From Kitasatospora sp. CB01950 (lineage in GTDB: Bacteria; Actinomycetota; Actinomycetes; Streptomycetales; Streptomycetaceae): 64,000 nucleotides of DNA. The notes under the pieces are model-generated. The model made no database searches and had not been told where the DNA came from. It worked only from the letters and a program-made list of their open reading frames with translations. The translations under genes were made by a program, and so were the position numbers. Positions 24,655 through 33,944 of the stretch are shown here, in pieces. Location: NCBI RefSeq assembly GCF_001905465.1, contig NZ_LISX01000009.1, positions 160,731 to 224,730 of the forward strand. The letters are read 5' to 3'. The stretch's first letter is position 1. The number at the start of each line of letters is the position of its first letter.

Positions 24655-24987
24655 TCAGATCTGGATGCCCGCCATCCGCTTCCACTCGTACGGGCCGGTC
24701 TTCACCTTCAGGCCGAGCTCGCCCTCGAAGTCGTCGTGCAGGGTGAGCCCGGCGAGTTCGGCGGCCCGGCGGCCGATCGCGTAGGTCGGGGCGACCTGGT
24801 CGCCCCAGGTGCCGTCCGCGCCGACCACGACGATCCGGGTGGCGGTGCGGCCGACGTACTCGACGACGCCGTCGGCGCTGCCGCCGTGCTGCGCGGCGAA
24901 GCTGCTCAGGTGCTTGGCAATGCGCTTGGCGCGGCGCTCGATGCGGGCGTCCGGCGCGGCGGTGGTGGCGGTCTCTGCGCTGGTCAT
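24655..24987 (-). CDS. Small hypothetical protein, 110 aa
   Basis: A 110-residue soluble protein that I do not recognise. It has a basic helical start (ARIERRAKRIAKHLSSFAAQ) and a compact alpha/beta body (YVGRTATRIVVVGADGTWGD, GELGLKVKTGPYEWKRMAG). No export signal or catalytic motif. Similar small proteins appear to be common in Streptomyces. It is 9 bp after the pobA-like stop and could be the last gene of that operon. Note that it converges with the MarR gene. Confidence 0.7.
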   Translation of the reverse strand: MTSAETATTAAPDARIERRAKRIAKHLSSFAAQHGGSADGVVEYVGRTATRIVVVGADGTWGDQVAPTYAIGRRAAELAGLTLHDDFEGELGLKVKTGPYEWKRMAGIQI

Positions 24988-24996
24988 GCCCGCATG

Positions 24997-26268
24997 CTAC
25001 CGACCGGTAGTGCCGGTGGCGACGGCACCGCCCTGTGCCGACGGCCACATGGCGGGCAGCGGCAGCTCACCGGCCCCGGCGTAGGCCAGCGCGAAGGCCG
25101 CGCCCTCCGGCCCGGCGGCGGCGATCCGGCGGATCCGTTCCAGGCGCAGCCGCAGCGCGAACCCGCGTTCCTCGGCCGCCAGCCCGGCGGGCAGGTGCAG
25201 CAGGTCGAGCAGCTGCTCGGAGAACTCCTGGGTCTGCCAGGCCGCGTCCAGCCTGCGCCGTTCGTAGCCGTCCAGCGCGTCGCCGCCGTCCGGCGCGCCG
25301 CCGTCGCCGTCGCCGTCGCCGTCGCGGAGTTCGGCGAGCAGCGCGCCCGCCAGGTCGGCGGCGTCGGCGACCGCCGAGTTGAGGCCCTTCGCGCCGGACG
25401 GCGTGACGGTGTGCGCGGCGTCCCCCGCGAGCAGCAGCCGGCCGGAGCGCATCCGGTGGGCGACCCGGCCGCGCATCCGCAGCATGCCGGTCTCCAGCAG
25501 CTCGCCGAGCACCGGGTCGTCGCCGCCGAGGGCCAGCCTGCGGTGCAGCTCGGCACGGATCCGCGGCTCGTCCCAGGCGGCGGGCTCCTCCCCGGCGGGC
25601 ACCTCCAGGTAGAACCGCCCGACGTCGGCGGTGCGCGGCATCATCCCGGCGAACCCGTCGGCGTGCACCGCGTACCGGATCTGCTCGACCGGCCGGGAGA
25701 TCCGCGCCAGCACCGTCAGCCAGTCGTACGGGTAGCGCCGCCCGGGCCCCTGCGCGCGGTCGGGGAAGGCGGCGGCGACGATGCCGTGCGCGCCGTCGCA
25801 GCCGATCGCGTACTCGGCGTGCAGCGGGCCGTCGGCGGTGTCCAGCACCGGCCGGCCGGCGGCGTCCGCCGTGACGCCCCGCACCGGCCGGTCGAAGGCG
25901 ACGGAGCCGCCGGCCTGCTCGTAGGCGGCGATCAGGTCGCGCAGCAGCTGCTGCTGCGGGTACACCCAGTGCCGGACGCCGCCGGACAGCGCGCCGTAGT
26001 CGACCAGCACGTTCTCGCCGAGGCAGGTGATCTCGCACCGGCCGTGCCGTTCGCCCTCGGCGGTCAGCCGGTCGGCCAGGCCGAGCGCCCGCAGGTACTC
26101 GACCACCCGGTGCTCCAGCACCCCGGCCCGGGCGGCGCTCTCCACGGCGGCCCGGGAGAGGCGCTCGTGGACGGTGACGGCGATCCCGGCCCGGTGCAGC
26201 ACGTGGGCGAGCACCAGCCCGGCGGGCCCGGCCCCGACGATCGCGACGGTGGTGGTGCGGCGGGTCAT
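24997..26268 (-). CDS. pobA: 4-Hydroxybenzoate 3-monooxygenase (PobA-like)
   Basis: FAD/NAD(P)H aromatic hydroxylase converting 4-hydroxybenzoate to 3,4-dihydroxybenzoate (protocatechuate). The 423-residue protein has the FAD dinucleotide fold (VAIVGAGPAGLVLAHVLHRAG), RAGVLEHRVVEYL, WVYPQQQLLRDL, DGAHGIVAAAFPD, the second FAD motif LLLAGDAAHTVTPSGAKGLN, and the PobA-like helix YERRRLDAAWQTQEFSEQL. A short GDGDGDGG insertion near residue 340 is unusual but in frame. ATG at 26268 overlaps the upstream chorismate-lyase-like stop by 4 bp. That pairing supports 4-hydroxybenzoate as substrate; the exact specificity is inferred from family resemblance. Confidence 0.85.
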   Translation of the reverse strand: MTRRTTTVAIVGAGPAGLVLAHVLHRAGIAVTVHERLSRAAVESAARAGVLEHRVVEYLRALGLADRLTAEGERHGRCEITCLGENVLVDYGALSGGVRHWVYPQQQLLRDLIAAYEQAGGSVAFDRPVRGVTADAAGRPVLDTADGPLHAEYAIGCDGAHGIVAAAFPDRAQGPGRRYPYDWLTVLARISRPVEQIRYAVHADGFAGMMPRTADVGRFYLEVPAGEEPAAWDEPRIRAELHRRLALGGDDPVLGELLETGMLRMRGRVAHRMRSGRLLLAGDAAHTVTPSGAKGLNSAVADAADLAGALLAELRDGDGDGDGGAPDGGDALDGYERRRLDAAWQTQEFSEQLLDLLHLPAGLAAEERGFALRLRLERIRRIAAAGPEGAAFALAYAGAGELPLPAMWPSAQGGAVATGTTGR

Positions 26269-26852
26269 CGGCGGCCTCCGGCGAGCAGTGCGGCGACGGA
26301 CGCGGCGGGCACCGCGGCCGGGTTGAAGGTCTCGGTGACGACGGCCAGCGGCTGCGTCCCGTGCCACATCAGGTAGGTCTTGTACGCGGCGTCCGCGCCG
26401 TCCCAGTCGCGCACCCCGGCGTCCAGTACGGTGCGCCGCAGGCCGGTGCCGGAGGCCTGGAGGGCGGCGCCGATGGGCGCGGCGGGGTCGGTCAGGCACT
26501 GTTCGGCGGCGGCGGAGAGCACCGGCCGGGCGACCACCAGGTTGCGCGAGAGTTCGGCGCCGGCGGGGCCGGTGAGCACCGAGCGGCGGACGATCAGCTC
26601 CTCGTCCGCCGCGGCCCGCAGCAGCGCCGCCGCCCCGGCGGGCGCCCCGGCGGCCGTCACCCGCCGGTGGTCGGCGCACCCGACCCGCACGGGCGCCCCG
26701 GTCCAGGCGGCCAGCAGTGTGGTGGTCAGGCCGTCCGCGCCGAGCAGTATCCGGGTGGCCGGTTCGGCGAAGGCGCCGATCCGTTCGGCGAGCTCGGCCG
26801 GTTCACGGACCCGGAGGCGGTACCCGGACACGACGATGGACTGCAGCGGCAT
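26265..26852 (-). CDS. Chorismate pyruvate-lyase-like (UbiC/DUF98) protein
   Basis: A 195-residue protein of the chorismate lyase superfamily, which removes pyruvate from chorismate to give 4-hydroxybenzoate. Matching features: LGADGLTTTLLAAWTGAPVR, ELIVRRSVLTG (conserved Arg), ARPVL, PIGAALQASGTGLRRTVLD (second Arg pair) and the C-terminal acidic AVVTETFNP, where the family has its catalytic Glu. ATG at 26852 is preferred because GGGGGA lies just upstream. Overlaps pobA by 4 bp. M. tuberculosis Rv2949c is a known actinobacterial relative. Similarity is moderate, so a different aromatic product cannot be excluded. Confidence 0.7.
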   Translation of the reverse strand: MPLQSIVVSGYRLRVREPAELAERIGAFAEPATRILLGADGLTTTLLAAWTGAPVRVGCADHRRVTAAGAPAGAAALLRAAADEELIVRRSVLTGPAGAELSRNLVVARPVLSAAAEQCLTDPAAPIGAALQASGTGLRRTVLDAGVRDWDGADAAYKTYLMWHGTQPLAVVTETFNPAAVPAASVAALLAGGRR

Positions 26853-26970
26853 CGGTTCCCCCGAAAAGATGACGATGGGCGCACGGCGGTGGCCGACCCT
26901 ACTGGAGAACTGTTTCCGCTGACGAACCGTCACCCCTCGAACCCGCCCCGGAGACGTGAATACTGGCCGG

Positions 26971-27615
26971 GTGAACGATTTCCGTGGCTGGCCCGCCGAG
27001 GCCCTGGAGTTCTACGAGCACCTGGAGGCCGACAACTCCAGGACGTTCTGGACGGCGCACCGCGCCCGGTACGAGGAGTTGGTGCGCGCCCCGATGGAGG
27101 CGCTGCTGGCCCGGTTGGAGCCCGAGTTCGGCCCGGGGAAGATCTTCCGGCCGAACCGGGACGTCCGTTTCTCGGCCGACAAGTCGCCGTACAAGACGCA
27201 CATCGGCGCGGTGCTGGAGTCCGGCGGGTACGTGCAGCTGTCCGCCGACGGGCTGGCCTGCGGGCTCGGCTACTACCACCTGGCGAGCGACCAGCTGGCG
27301 GCCTACCGCACCGCGGTCGCCGAGGACCTGCCGGGCGCGGAGCTGGAGCGGGTGGTGGCGGCGGTGCGCGCGGCCGGGCCCGAGGTGGTCGGCCGGGACA
27401 GCCTGAAGACCGCGCCGCGCGGCTACCCGAAGGACCATCCGCGGATCGAGCTGCTGCGGCACAAGGGCCTGATCGCCTGGCAGCAGTGGGAGCCCGCGCC
27501 GTGGCTGGGCACCGCGAAGGCGTACGGCCGGATCACCGGCTTCCTGCACGCGGCGGCCCCGCTGCACGAGTGGCTGGAGAACCACGTCGGCCCCAGCGGG
27601 CTTGCGCCGCGCTGA
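26971..27615 (+). CDS. DUF2461 family protein
   Basis: A 214-residue protein of the DUF2461/TIGR02453 family, function unknown. Characteristic segments are FRGWPAEALEFYEHLEADNS, FRPNRDVRFSADKSPYKTHIG (the family signature), GLGYYHLASDQLA and PRGYPKDHPRIELLRHKGLIAW. GTG at 26971 gives a start just before the domain; another in-frame GTG lies 15 bp upstream at 26956. Neither has a strong ribosome binding site. It runs convergently with ctaB. Confidence 0.88.
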   Translation: MNDFRGWPAEALEFYEHLEADNSRTFWTAHRARYEELVRAPMEALLARLEPEFGPGKIFRPNRDVRFSADKSPYKTHIGAVLESGGYVQLSADGLACGLGYYHLASDQLAAYRTAVAEDLPGAELERVVAAVRAAGPEVVGRDSLKTAPRGYPKDHPRIELLRHKGLIAWQQWEPAPWLGTAKAYGRITGFLHAAAPLHEWLENHVGPSGLAPR

Positions 27616-27648
27616 GGCCGAGTGTCAGAAGGGGGGACCGAGAACCGA

Positions 27649-28590
27649 TCAGCCGATGAACGGGTCGATCGCGATTTCCAGGAAGAGCAGCGTCAGGTAG
27701 GTGATCGACCAGTGGAACAGCCGCATCTCCTTGAGCTTGGCGCCCACGACGCCGGCCTTGGCGCGCGACTGGAGCGCGTACGCCTCCTTCATCCACAGCA
27801 CGCCGAGCACGGCGGCGGTGGCCGGGTACAGCCAGCTGGTGTGCGCGACCGGCCACACCAGCAGCGAGGTCGCCACCATCACCCAGGAGTAGACGACGAC
27901 CTGCTTGGCGACGCCGATGTTGCCGCGGACCACCGGCAGCATCGGCACGCCGGCCCGGGTGTAGTCGTCGCGGACCTTCATCGACAGCACCCAGGTGTGC
28001 GGCGGCGTCCAGAAGAACACCACCAGGAACAGCAGCAGCGCCGCCCAGGAGAGCGAGTTGGTGACGGACGCCCAGCCGACGAACACCGGCATGCAGCCGG
28101 CGATGCCACCCCAGACGACGTTCTGCGCGGTGCGCCGCTTCAGGCCCAGCGTGTAGACGAACACGTAGAACAGCAGTGCGGCCAGCGCGAGCGCCGAGGA
28201 CAGCCAGTTGACCAGGACCCCGAGCCAGACGGTGGAGACCACGGCCAGCGTCACGCCGAAGACCACGGCCTCCCGCGGGGAGACCATGCCGGTGACGATC
28301 GGGCGCCGCTCGGTACGGGACATCACCGCGTCGATGTCGCGGTCGATGTACATGTTGAGCGCGTTGGCGCCACCCGCGGACAGGTAGCCGCCGACCACCA
28401 CCGCGAGCACCCGCCACAGGTTGGGCACGCCGCCCTGGGCCAGGAACATCACCGGCACCGTGGAGATCAGCAGCAGCTCGATGATCCGAGGTTTGGTGAG
28501 GGCGACGAAGGCCCCGATGCGGGCCCCGAACGGCCGGCGTGCGGTGCTCGTCCCTACCACCCCGGCGGGGCGGGATTCGACGGCGGTCAC
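27649..28590 (-). CDS. ctaB: Protoheme IX farnesyltransferase (heme O synthase) CtaB
   Basis: Integral membrane UbiA-family prenyltransferase that adds farnesyl to heme B, giving heme O for CtaA. The 313 residues contain the two aspartate motifs: NALNMYIDRDIDAVMSRTERR and VRDDYTRAGVPMLPVVRG. About eight or nine helices follow, including VVWGGIAGCMPVFVGW and the FFWTPPHTWVLSM block. The GTG at 28590 is preferred over GTG 28596 because GAGG lies 5 nt upstream of it. Divergent from the transketolase operon. Confidence 0.95.
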   Translation of the reverse strand: MTAVESRPAGVVGTSTARRPFGARIGAFVALTKPRIIELLLISTVPVMFLAQGGVPNLWRVLAVVVGGYLSAGGANALNMYIDRDIDAVMSRTERRPIVTGMVSPREAVVFGVTLAVVSTVWLGVLVNWLSSALALAALLFYVFVYTLGLKRRTAQNVVWGGIAGCMPVFVGWASVTNSLSWAALLLFLVVFFWTPPHTWVLSMKVRDDYTRAGVPMLPVVRGNIGVAKQVVVYSWVMVATSLLVWPVAHTSWLYPATAAVLGVLWMKEAYALQSRAKAGVVGAKLKEMRLFHWSITYLTLLFLEIAIDPFIG

Positions 28591-28992
28591 GGACACCTCA
28601 ACAGTCGATGAACTTCCACAGGCGTCCCGGAGACCCGCAGGGTGCCCACCGTCCGCGCTGCGCGTACCACGCAACCATAGACGTTCCATATCTCCCGATC
28701 CGCCCCGGGGTCCTCCGGCGAGCCGTGCCCGCGCGCGTCTTGCCCCTCGGACGGGCAAACCCTCCCCTGCCGGGTGAATGTAGGACAGAGCAGTTGACGA
28801 CCAGCCAGGGGAATGCGACGCCGCCGGTCCACGTTGCCCGGCACGCAGGGTGAGGTGCCCCGCAAACGGTAGGCTCGCACAGAGAAGCGGGATCAACCCT
28901 CCGTGATCGGCACCAGCCACAGCGGCGTGGCCGACCGGTCCCCTTCACGGGGTGACACTTCTACAGAAATCCGGAAGGAGCCCTGAGTCAGG
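28591..28992. promoter_or_regulatory. Divergent ctaB / tkt intergenic region
   Basis: A 402-bp gap holding the promoters of ctaB and of the pentose phosphate operon. A possible plus-strand -10 is TAGGCT near 28868, without a clear -35. A small inverted repeat, TTGCCC...GGGCAA, lies at about 28738-28758. GGAAGGAG (28970-28979) is the only purine-rich ribosome-site candidate before tkt, at unusually long spacing. I see no gene here. Confidence 0.4.
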
Positions 28993-31089
28993 GTGAGCAC
29001 GACGCCGAATGTATTCGAGTGGAGCGAGCTGGACCAACGAGCCGTGGACACGGCCCGGGTCCTGGCCATGGACGCCGTGCAGAAGGTGGGGAACGGGCAC
29101 CCGGGCACGGCCATGTCGCTGGCCCCCGCCGCCTACCTCGTTTTCCAGCGCTTCCTGCGCCACGACCCGACCGACCCGACCTGGGTCGGCCGCGACCGCT
29201 TCGTGCTCTCGCCGGGGCACACCTCCCTCACGCTGTACACCCAGCTGTTCCTGTCCGGTTACGGACTGTCGCTGGACGATCTGAAGGCCTTCCGGGTCGC
29301 GGGCAGCCGCACCCCGGGCCACCCCGAGCACGGCCACACCGCCGGCGTCGAGACCACCACCGGCCCGCTCGGCCAGGGCGTCGGCAACGCGGTCGGCATG
29401 GCGATGGCCGCCCGCTACGAGCGCGGCCTGTTCGACCCGGACGCGCCGGCCGGCGCCTCGCCGTTCGACCACACCGTCTGGGCGATCGTCTCCGACGGCG
29501 ACCTCCAGGAGGGCATCTCCGCCGAGGCGTCCTCGCTGGCCGGCCACCAGAAGCTGGGCAACCTGGTCGCGCTGTACGACGACAACCACATCTCCATCGA
29601 GGGCGACACCGCCACCGCGTTCTCCGAGGACGTGCTGGCCCGCTACGAGGCGTACGGCTGGCACGTCCAGCGGGTCGTCCCGAAGGCGGACGGCGACATC
29701 GACGTCGTCGCGCTGGCCGCCGCGCTGGAGGCCGCCAAGGCCGAGACCGGCAGGCCGTCGATCATCGCGATGCGCACCATCATCGCCTGGCCCGCGCCGA
29801 ACGCCCAGGACACCGCCAAGGCCCACGGCTCGGCCCTCGGCGACGCCGAGATCGCCGCCACCAAGAAGGTGCTGGGCTTCGACCCGGAGAAGACCTTCGA
29901 GGTGACCGACGAGGTCGTCGCGCACACCCGCGAGGTCGTGCAGCGCGGCCAGGCCGCCCGCACCGCCTGGGAGGAGCAGCTGCGCGAGTGGCGCGCCGCC
30001 AACCCGCAGCGTGCCGCCGAGTTCGACCGGATCCAGATCGGCGAGCTGCCCGACGGCTGGGAGAAGGCGCTGCCGTCCTTCCCGGCCGGCAAGGACGTCG
30101 CCACCCGCAAGGCGTCCGGCGACGCCCTGAAGGCCGTCGGCAAGCTCGTCCCCGAACTGTGGGGCGGCTCCGCGGACCTCGCCGAGTCGAACCTGACCAC
30201 CATCGACGAGGAGTCCTCCTTCCTGCCGGAGGGCAACCCGCTCAAGAGCGCCTCGCCGTACGGCCGCACCATCCACTACGGCATCCGCGAGCACGCCATG
30301 GGCTCCGTGATGAACGGCATCGCGCTGCACGGCCGCACCCGCATCTACGGCGGCACCTTCCTGGTGTTCTCCGACTACATGCGCCCCGCGGTCCGACTCG
30401 CCGCGCTGATGAAGCTGCCGGTGACGTACGTCTGGACGCACGACTCGATCGGCCTCGGCGAGGACGGCCCGACCCACCAGCCGGTGGAGCACCTGGCCGC
30501 GCTGCGCGCCATCCCCGGCCTGGCCGTGGTCCGCCCGGCGGACGCCAACGAGACCGCCGTGGCCTGGCGCACCGTGCTGGAGCGGCAGACCAGCCACCCC
30601 GGCCCGGTCGGCATGGTGCTGACCCGGCAGGGCGTGCCGACCTTCGACCGCGAGGTGTTCGGCTCCGCCGAGGGCGCGGCCAAGGGCGGCTACGTACTGG
30701 CCGAGGCCGAGGGCGGCGAGCCCAAGGTCATCCTGCTCGGCACCGGCTCCGAGGTGCAGCTGGCCGTGCAGGCCCGCGAGGCGCTGCAGGCCGAGGGCGT
30801 CCCGACCCGCGTGGTCTCGATGCCGTCGGTGGAGTGGTTCGACGAGCAGGACCAGGCGTACCGCGACAGCGTGCTGCCGCCGAACGTCCGGGCCCGGGTC
30901 TCTGTCGAGGCGGGCATCGCGCAGGGCTGGCGCGAGCTGGTCGGCGACGCCGGCCGGATCATCAGCCTGGAGCACTTCGGCGCCTCCGCCGACTACCAGG
31001 TGCTCTACCAGGAGTTCGGCATCACCGCGGACGCCGTCGCCAACGCGGCCCGCGCCTCGCTGCGCACGGTCGAGGCCGTCTCCCGCTAG
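28993..31089 (+). CDS. tkt: Transketolase
   Basis: Thiamine diphosphate enzyme moving two-carbon units between sugar phosphates in the non-oxidative pentose phosphate pathway. The 698-residue protein shows GNGHPGTAMSLAPAAYLVF, the TPP motif IVSDGDLQEGISAEAS...LYDDNHISI, HYGIREHAMGSVMNGIALHG and THDSIGLGEDGPTHQPVEHL. The GTG at 28993 begins MSTTPNVFEWSELD. First gene of the tkt-tal-zwf-opcA-pgl operon. Confidence 0.98.
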   Translation: MSTTPNVFEWSELDQRAVDTARVLAMDAVQKVGNGHPGTAMSLAPAAYLVFQRFLRHDPTDPTWVGRDRFVLSPGHTSLTLYTQLFLSGYGLSLDDLKAFRVAGSRTPGHPEHGHTAGVETTTGPLGQGVGNAVGMAMAARYERGLFDPDAPAGASPFDHTVWAIVSDGDLQEGISAEASSLAGHQKLGNLVALYDDNHISIEGDTATAFSEDVLARYEAYGWHVQRVVPKADGDIDVVALAAALEAAKAETGRPSIIAMRTIIAWPAPNAQDTAKAHGSALGDAEIAATKKVLGFDPEKTFEVTDEVVAHTREVVQRGQAARTAWEEQLREWRAANPQRAAEFDRIQIGELPDGWEKALPSFPAGKDVATRKASGDALKAVGKLVPELWGGSADLAESNLTTIDEESSFLPEGNPLKSASPYGRTIHYGIREHAMGSVMNGIALHGRTRIYGGTFLVFSDYMRPAVRLAALMKLPVTYVWTHDSIGLGEDGPTHQPVEHLAALRAIPGLAVVRPADANETAVAWRTVLERQTSHPGPVGMVLTRQGVPTFDREVFGSAEGAAKGGYVLAEAEGGEPKVILLGTGSEVQLAVQAREALQAEGVPTRVVSMPSVEWFDEQDQAYRDSVLPPNVRARVSVEAGIAQGWRELVGDAGRIISLEHFGASADYQVLYQEFGITADAVANAARASLRTVEAVSR

Positions 31090-31096
31090 CGCTCAC

Positions 31097-31131
31097 CCCG
31101 GCCCGGGGGATCCGCACTCCCCCGGGCCGGG
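31097..31131 (+). terminator. Strong hairpin between tkt and tal
   Basis: A perfect 13-bp GC stem, CCCGGCCCGGGGG paired with CCCCCGGGCCGGG, with a 9-nt loop, lies in the 91-bp gap between two genes of the operon. It may terminate part of the transcripts or stabilise the tkt end, leaving tal-zwf-opcA-pgl at a different level. Confidence 0.65.
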
Positions 31132-31180
31132 CCCCGGACTCCACCAGACGTACGAAAAGAAGAAGAGGGACTGAAGCACC

Positions 31181-32314
31181 ATGACCGACGCATTGAACCG
31201 CCTCAGCGAAGAAGGCGTGGCGATCTGGCTGGACGACCTCAGCCGGGAGCGCCTGAACTCGGGCAACCTGGCCGAGCTGGTGCAGGAGAAGCACGTCGTC
31301 GGCGTCACCACCAACCCGACCATCTTCCAGAAGGCCATCGCGGGCAACGGCGCGTACAACCGCCAGCTGGAGGACCTCGCGGTACGCAAGGTCACCACCG
31401 ACGAGGCCGTCCGCATGATCACCACCTCGGACGTCCGCGACGCCGCCGACGTGCTGCGCCCGGTGTACGACGCCTCCAACGGCCGTGACGGCCGGGTCTC
31501 CATCGAGGTCGACCCGCGCCTCGCCCACGAGACCGCGGCGACCGTCGCCGAGGCCAAGCAGCTGTGGTGGCTGGTCGACCGCCCCAACGTGCTGATCAAG
31601 ATCCCCGCCACGCTGGCCGGTCTGCCCGCGATCTCCGCGGTGCTCGCCAAGGGCATCAGCGTCAACGTCACGCTGATCTTCTCGCTGGAGCGGTACAAGG
31701 CCGTCATCGACGCGCACCTGACCGGCCTGGAGCAGGCCAAGGCCGCCGGCCTGGACCTCTCGCAGATCGAGTCGGTCGCGTCGTTCTTCGTCTCCCGCGT
31801 CGACACCGAGATCGACAAGCGTCTGAACGCGCTCGGCGGCGAGGCCAAGGACCTGCGTTCCAAGGCCGCGGTCGCCAACGCCCGCCTCGCCTACCAGGCG
31901 TACGAGGAGGTCTACGGCTCGGTCGACGGCGCCAAGCCCGCCTCGGCCCGCTGGGCGGCCCTGGAGGCGGCCGGCGCCAAGCCGCAGCGCCCGCTGTGGG
32001 CGTCCACCGGCGTCAAGGACCCGAGCCTGCCGGACACCCTCTACGTGACCGAGCTGGTCGCCCCCGGCACCGTCAACACCATGCCCGAGGGCACCCTGGA
32101 CGCCACCGACGACCACGGCGTCGTCACCGGCGACACCATCACCCCGAACTACGCGGACGCCCAGGCCGTGCTGGACGCGGTCGCCGCGGCCGGCGTGGAC
32201 TACGACGACGTGGTCCGGGTGCTGGAGGAGGAGGGCGTGCAGAAGTTCGAGGTGTCCTGGAACGAGCTCCTCGACACCGTCACCGCCGCGCTCCGGTCGC
32301 ACGGCGACAACTGA
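31181..32314 (+). CDS. tal: Transaldolase
   Basis: Schiff-base enzyme transferring dihydroxyacetone units between sedoheptulose 7-phosphate and glyceraldehyde 3-phosphate. The 377-residue protein is of the long actinobacterial class. It has VVGVTTNPTIFQKAI, the active-site lysine in VLIKIPATLAGLPAI, VNVTLIFSLERYKAV and PLWASTGVKDPSLPDTLYV. ATG at 31181 is the natural start. It follows the tkt-tal hairpin and precedes zwf by 43 bp. Confidence 0.97.
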   Translation: MTDALNRLSEEGVAIWLDDLSRERLNSGNLAELVQEKHVVGVTTNPTIFQKAIAGNGAYNRQLEDLAVRKVTTDEAVRMITTSDVRDAADVLRPVYDASNGRDGRVSIEVDPRLAHETAATVAEAKQLWWLVDRPNVLIKIPATLAGLPAISAVLAKGISVNVTLIFSLERYKAVIDAHLTGLEQAKAAGLDLSQIESVASFFVSRVDTEIDKRLNALGGEAKDLRSKAAVANARLAYQAYEEVYGSVDGAKPASARWAALEAAGAKPQRPLWASTGVKDPSLPDTLYVTELVAPGTVNTMPEGTLDATDDHGVVTGDTITPNYADAQAVLDAVAAAGVDYDDVVRVLEEEGVQKFEVSWNELLDTVTAALRSHGDN

Positions 32315-32357
32315 CCCTGCTCACGGAACCGACGCACGGAAAGCGGAGCACACCACA

Positions 32358-33944
32358 GTGAGCAACACCCAGCCGTACCCGGACGTGGAGGGAACGGAGC
32401 CGACCGCGGGAGACACCCCGGACCGGCCCGTCAACCCCCTTCGGGACCCTGCCGACCGCCGGCTCCCGCGGATCGCCGGGCCGTCCGGCCTGGTCATCTT
32501 CGGCGTCACCGGCGACCTGTCGCGCAAGAAGCTGATGCCGGCCATCTACGACCTCGCCAACCGCGGCCTGCTGCCGCCGGGCTTCTCGCTGATCGGCTTC
32601 GCCCGGCGCGAGTGGGCCGACGAGGACTTCGCGCAGGTGGTGCACGACGCCGTCAAGGAGCACGCGCGCACCCCCTTCCGCGAGGAGGTCTGGCAGCAGC
32701 TCGCCAAGGGCATGCGGTTCGTCCAGGGCGACTTCGGTGACGACGACGCCTTCGACATGCTGCGCCGCACCATCGAGGAGCTCGACCAGGCGCAGGGCAC
32801 CAGCGGCAACTTCGCGTTCTACCTGTCGGTGCCGCCGAAGTTCTTCCCCACCGTGGTCCAGCAGCTGAAGAAGCACGGCCTGACCGACCCGGCGCCGGGT
32901 TCCTGGCGCCGGGCCGTCATCGAGAAGCCGTTCGGCCACGACCTGGAGAGCGCCCAGGAGTTGAACCGGATCGTCCACGAGGTCTTCCCCCGTGACGAGG
33001 TCTTCCGGATCGACCACTACCTGGGCAAGGAGACCGTCCAGAACATCCTGGCGCTGCGTTTCGCCAACCAGATGTTCGAGCCGATCTGGAACCGCTCGTA
33101 CGTCGACCACGTGCAGATCACCATGGCCGAGGACATCGGCATCGGCGGCCGGGCCGGCTACTACGACGGCATCGGCTCGGCCCGCGACGTCATCCAGAAC
33201 CACCTGCTCCAGCTGATGGCGCTCACCGCCATCGAGGAGCCCGCGTCCTTCCACCCGAAGGCGCTGGTCGCCGAGAAGCTGAAGGTGCTCAGCGCCGTCA
33301 AGCTCCCCGCCGACCTGGGCAAGCACACCGTGCGCGGCCAGTACTCCTCCGGCTGGCAGGGCGGCGAGGAGGTGGTCGGCTACCTGGACGAGGACGGCAT
33401 CAACCCCGAGTCCAAGACCGACACCTACGCGGCCATCAAGCTGGAGATCAACAACCGGCGCTGGGCGGGCGTGCCGTTCTACCTGCGCACCGGCAAGCGG
33501 CTGGGCCGCCGGGTCACCGAGATCGCGGTGGTCTTCCAGCGTGCCCCGTACCTGCCGTTCGACTCCTACGCCACCGAGGAGCTCGGCCAGAACGCCCTGG
33601 TGATCCGCGTCCAGCCGGACGAGGGCGTCACCGTGCGCTTCGGCTCGAAGGTCCCCGGCACCGCGCTGGAGGTCCGCGACGTCACCATGGACTTCGCCTA
33701 CGGCGAGTCGTTCACCGAGTCCAGCCCCGAGGCGTACGAGCGCCTGATCCTGGACGTCCTGCTGGGCGACGCCAACCTCTTCCCGCGGCACCAGGAGGTC
33801 GAGCTGTCCTGGCAGATCCTCGACCCGATCGAGCAGTACTGGGACGCCAACGGCAAGCCCGCGCAGTACCCGGCCGGCACCTGGGGCCCGGTCGAGGCGG
33901 ACGAGATGCTCGCACGAGACGGCAGGAGCTGGCGTCGGCCATGA
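32358..33944 (+). CDS. zwf: Glucose-6-phosphate dehydrogenase
   Basis: Oxidises glucose 6-phosphate to 6-phosphogluconolactone with NADP. The 528-residue protein has the NADP-binding FGVTGDLSRKKLMPAIYDLA, the active-site RIDHYLGKETVQN with catalytic His, WNRSYVDHVQITMAED, and the C-terminal ILDVLLGDANLFPRHQEVE. The start is GTG at 32358. The stop overlaps the opcA start (ATGA), consistent with OpcA acting on this enzyme. Confidence 0.98.
   Translation: MSNTQPYPDVEGTEPTAGDTPDRPVNPLRDPADRRLPRIAGPSGLVIFGVTGDLSRKKLMPAIYDLANRGLLPPGFSLIGFARREWADEDFAQVVHDAVKEHARTPFREEVWQQLAKGMRFVQGDFGDDDAFDMLRRTIEELDQAQGTSGNFAFYLSVPPKFFPTVVQQLKKHGLTDPAPGSWRRAVIEKPFGHDLESAQELNRIVHEVFPRDEVFRIDHYLGKETVQNILALRFANQMFEPIWNRSYVDHVQITMAEDIGIGGRAGYYDGIGSARDVIQNHLLQLMALTAIEEPASFHPKALVAEKLKVLSAVKLPADLGKHTVRGQYSSGWQGGEEVVGYLDEDGINPESKTDTYAAIKLEINNRRWAGVPFYLRTGKRLGRRVTEIAVVFQRAPYLPFDSYATEELGQNALVIRVQPDEGVTVRFGSKVPGTALEVRDVTMDFAYGESFTESSPEAYERLILDVLLGDANLFPRHQEVELSWQILDPIEQYWDANGKPAQYPAGTWGPVEADEMLARDGRSWRRP

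Noticed and set aside
29019..31184. 721-codon open frame overlapping tkt in another phase
   Set aside because: Arg/Gly/Pro-rich shadow of the transketolase gene.
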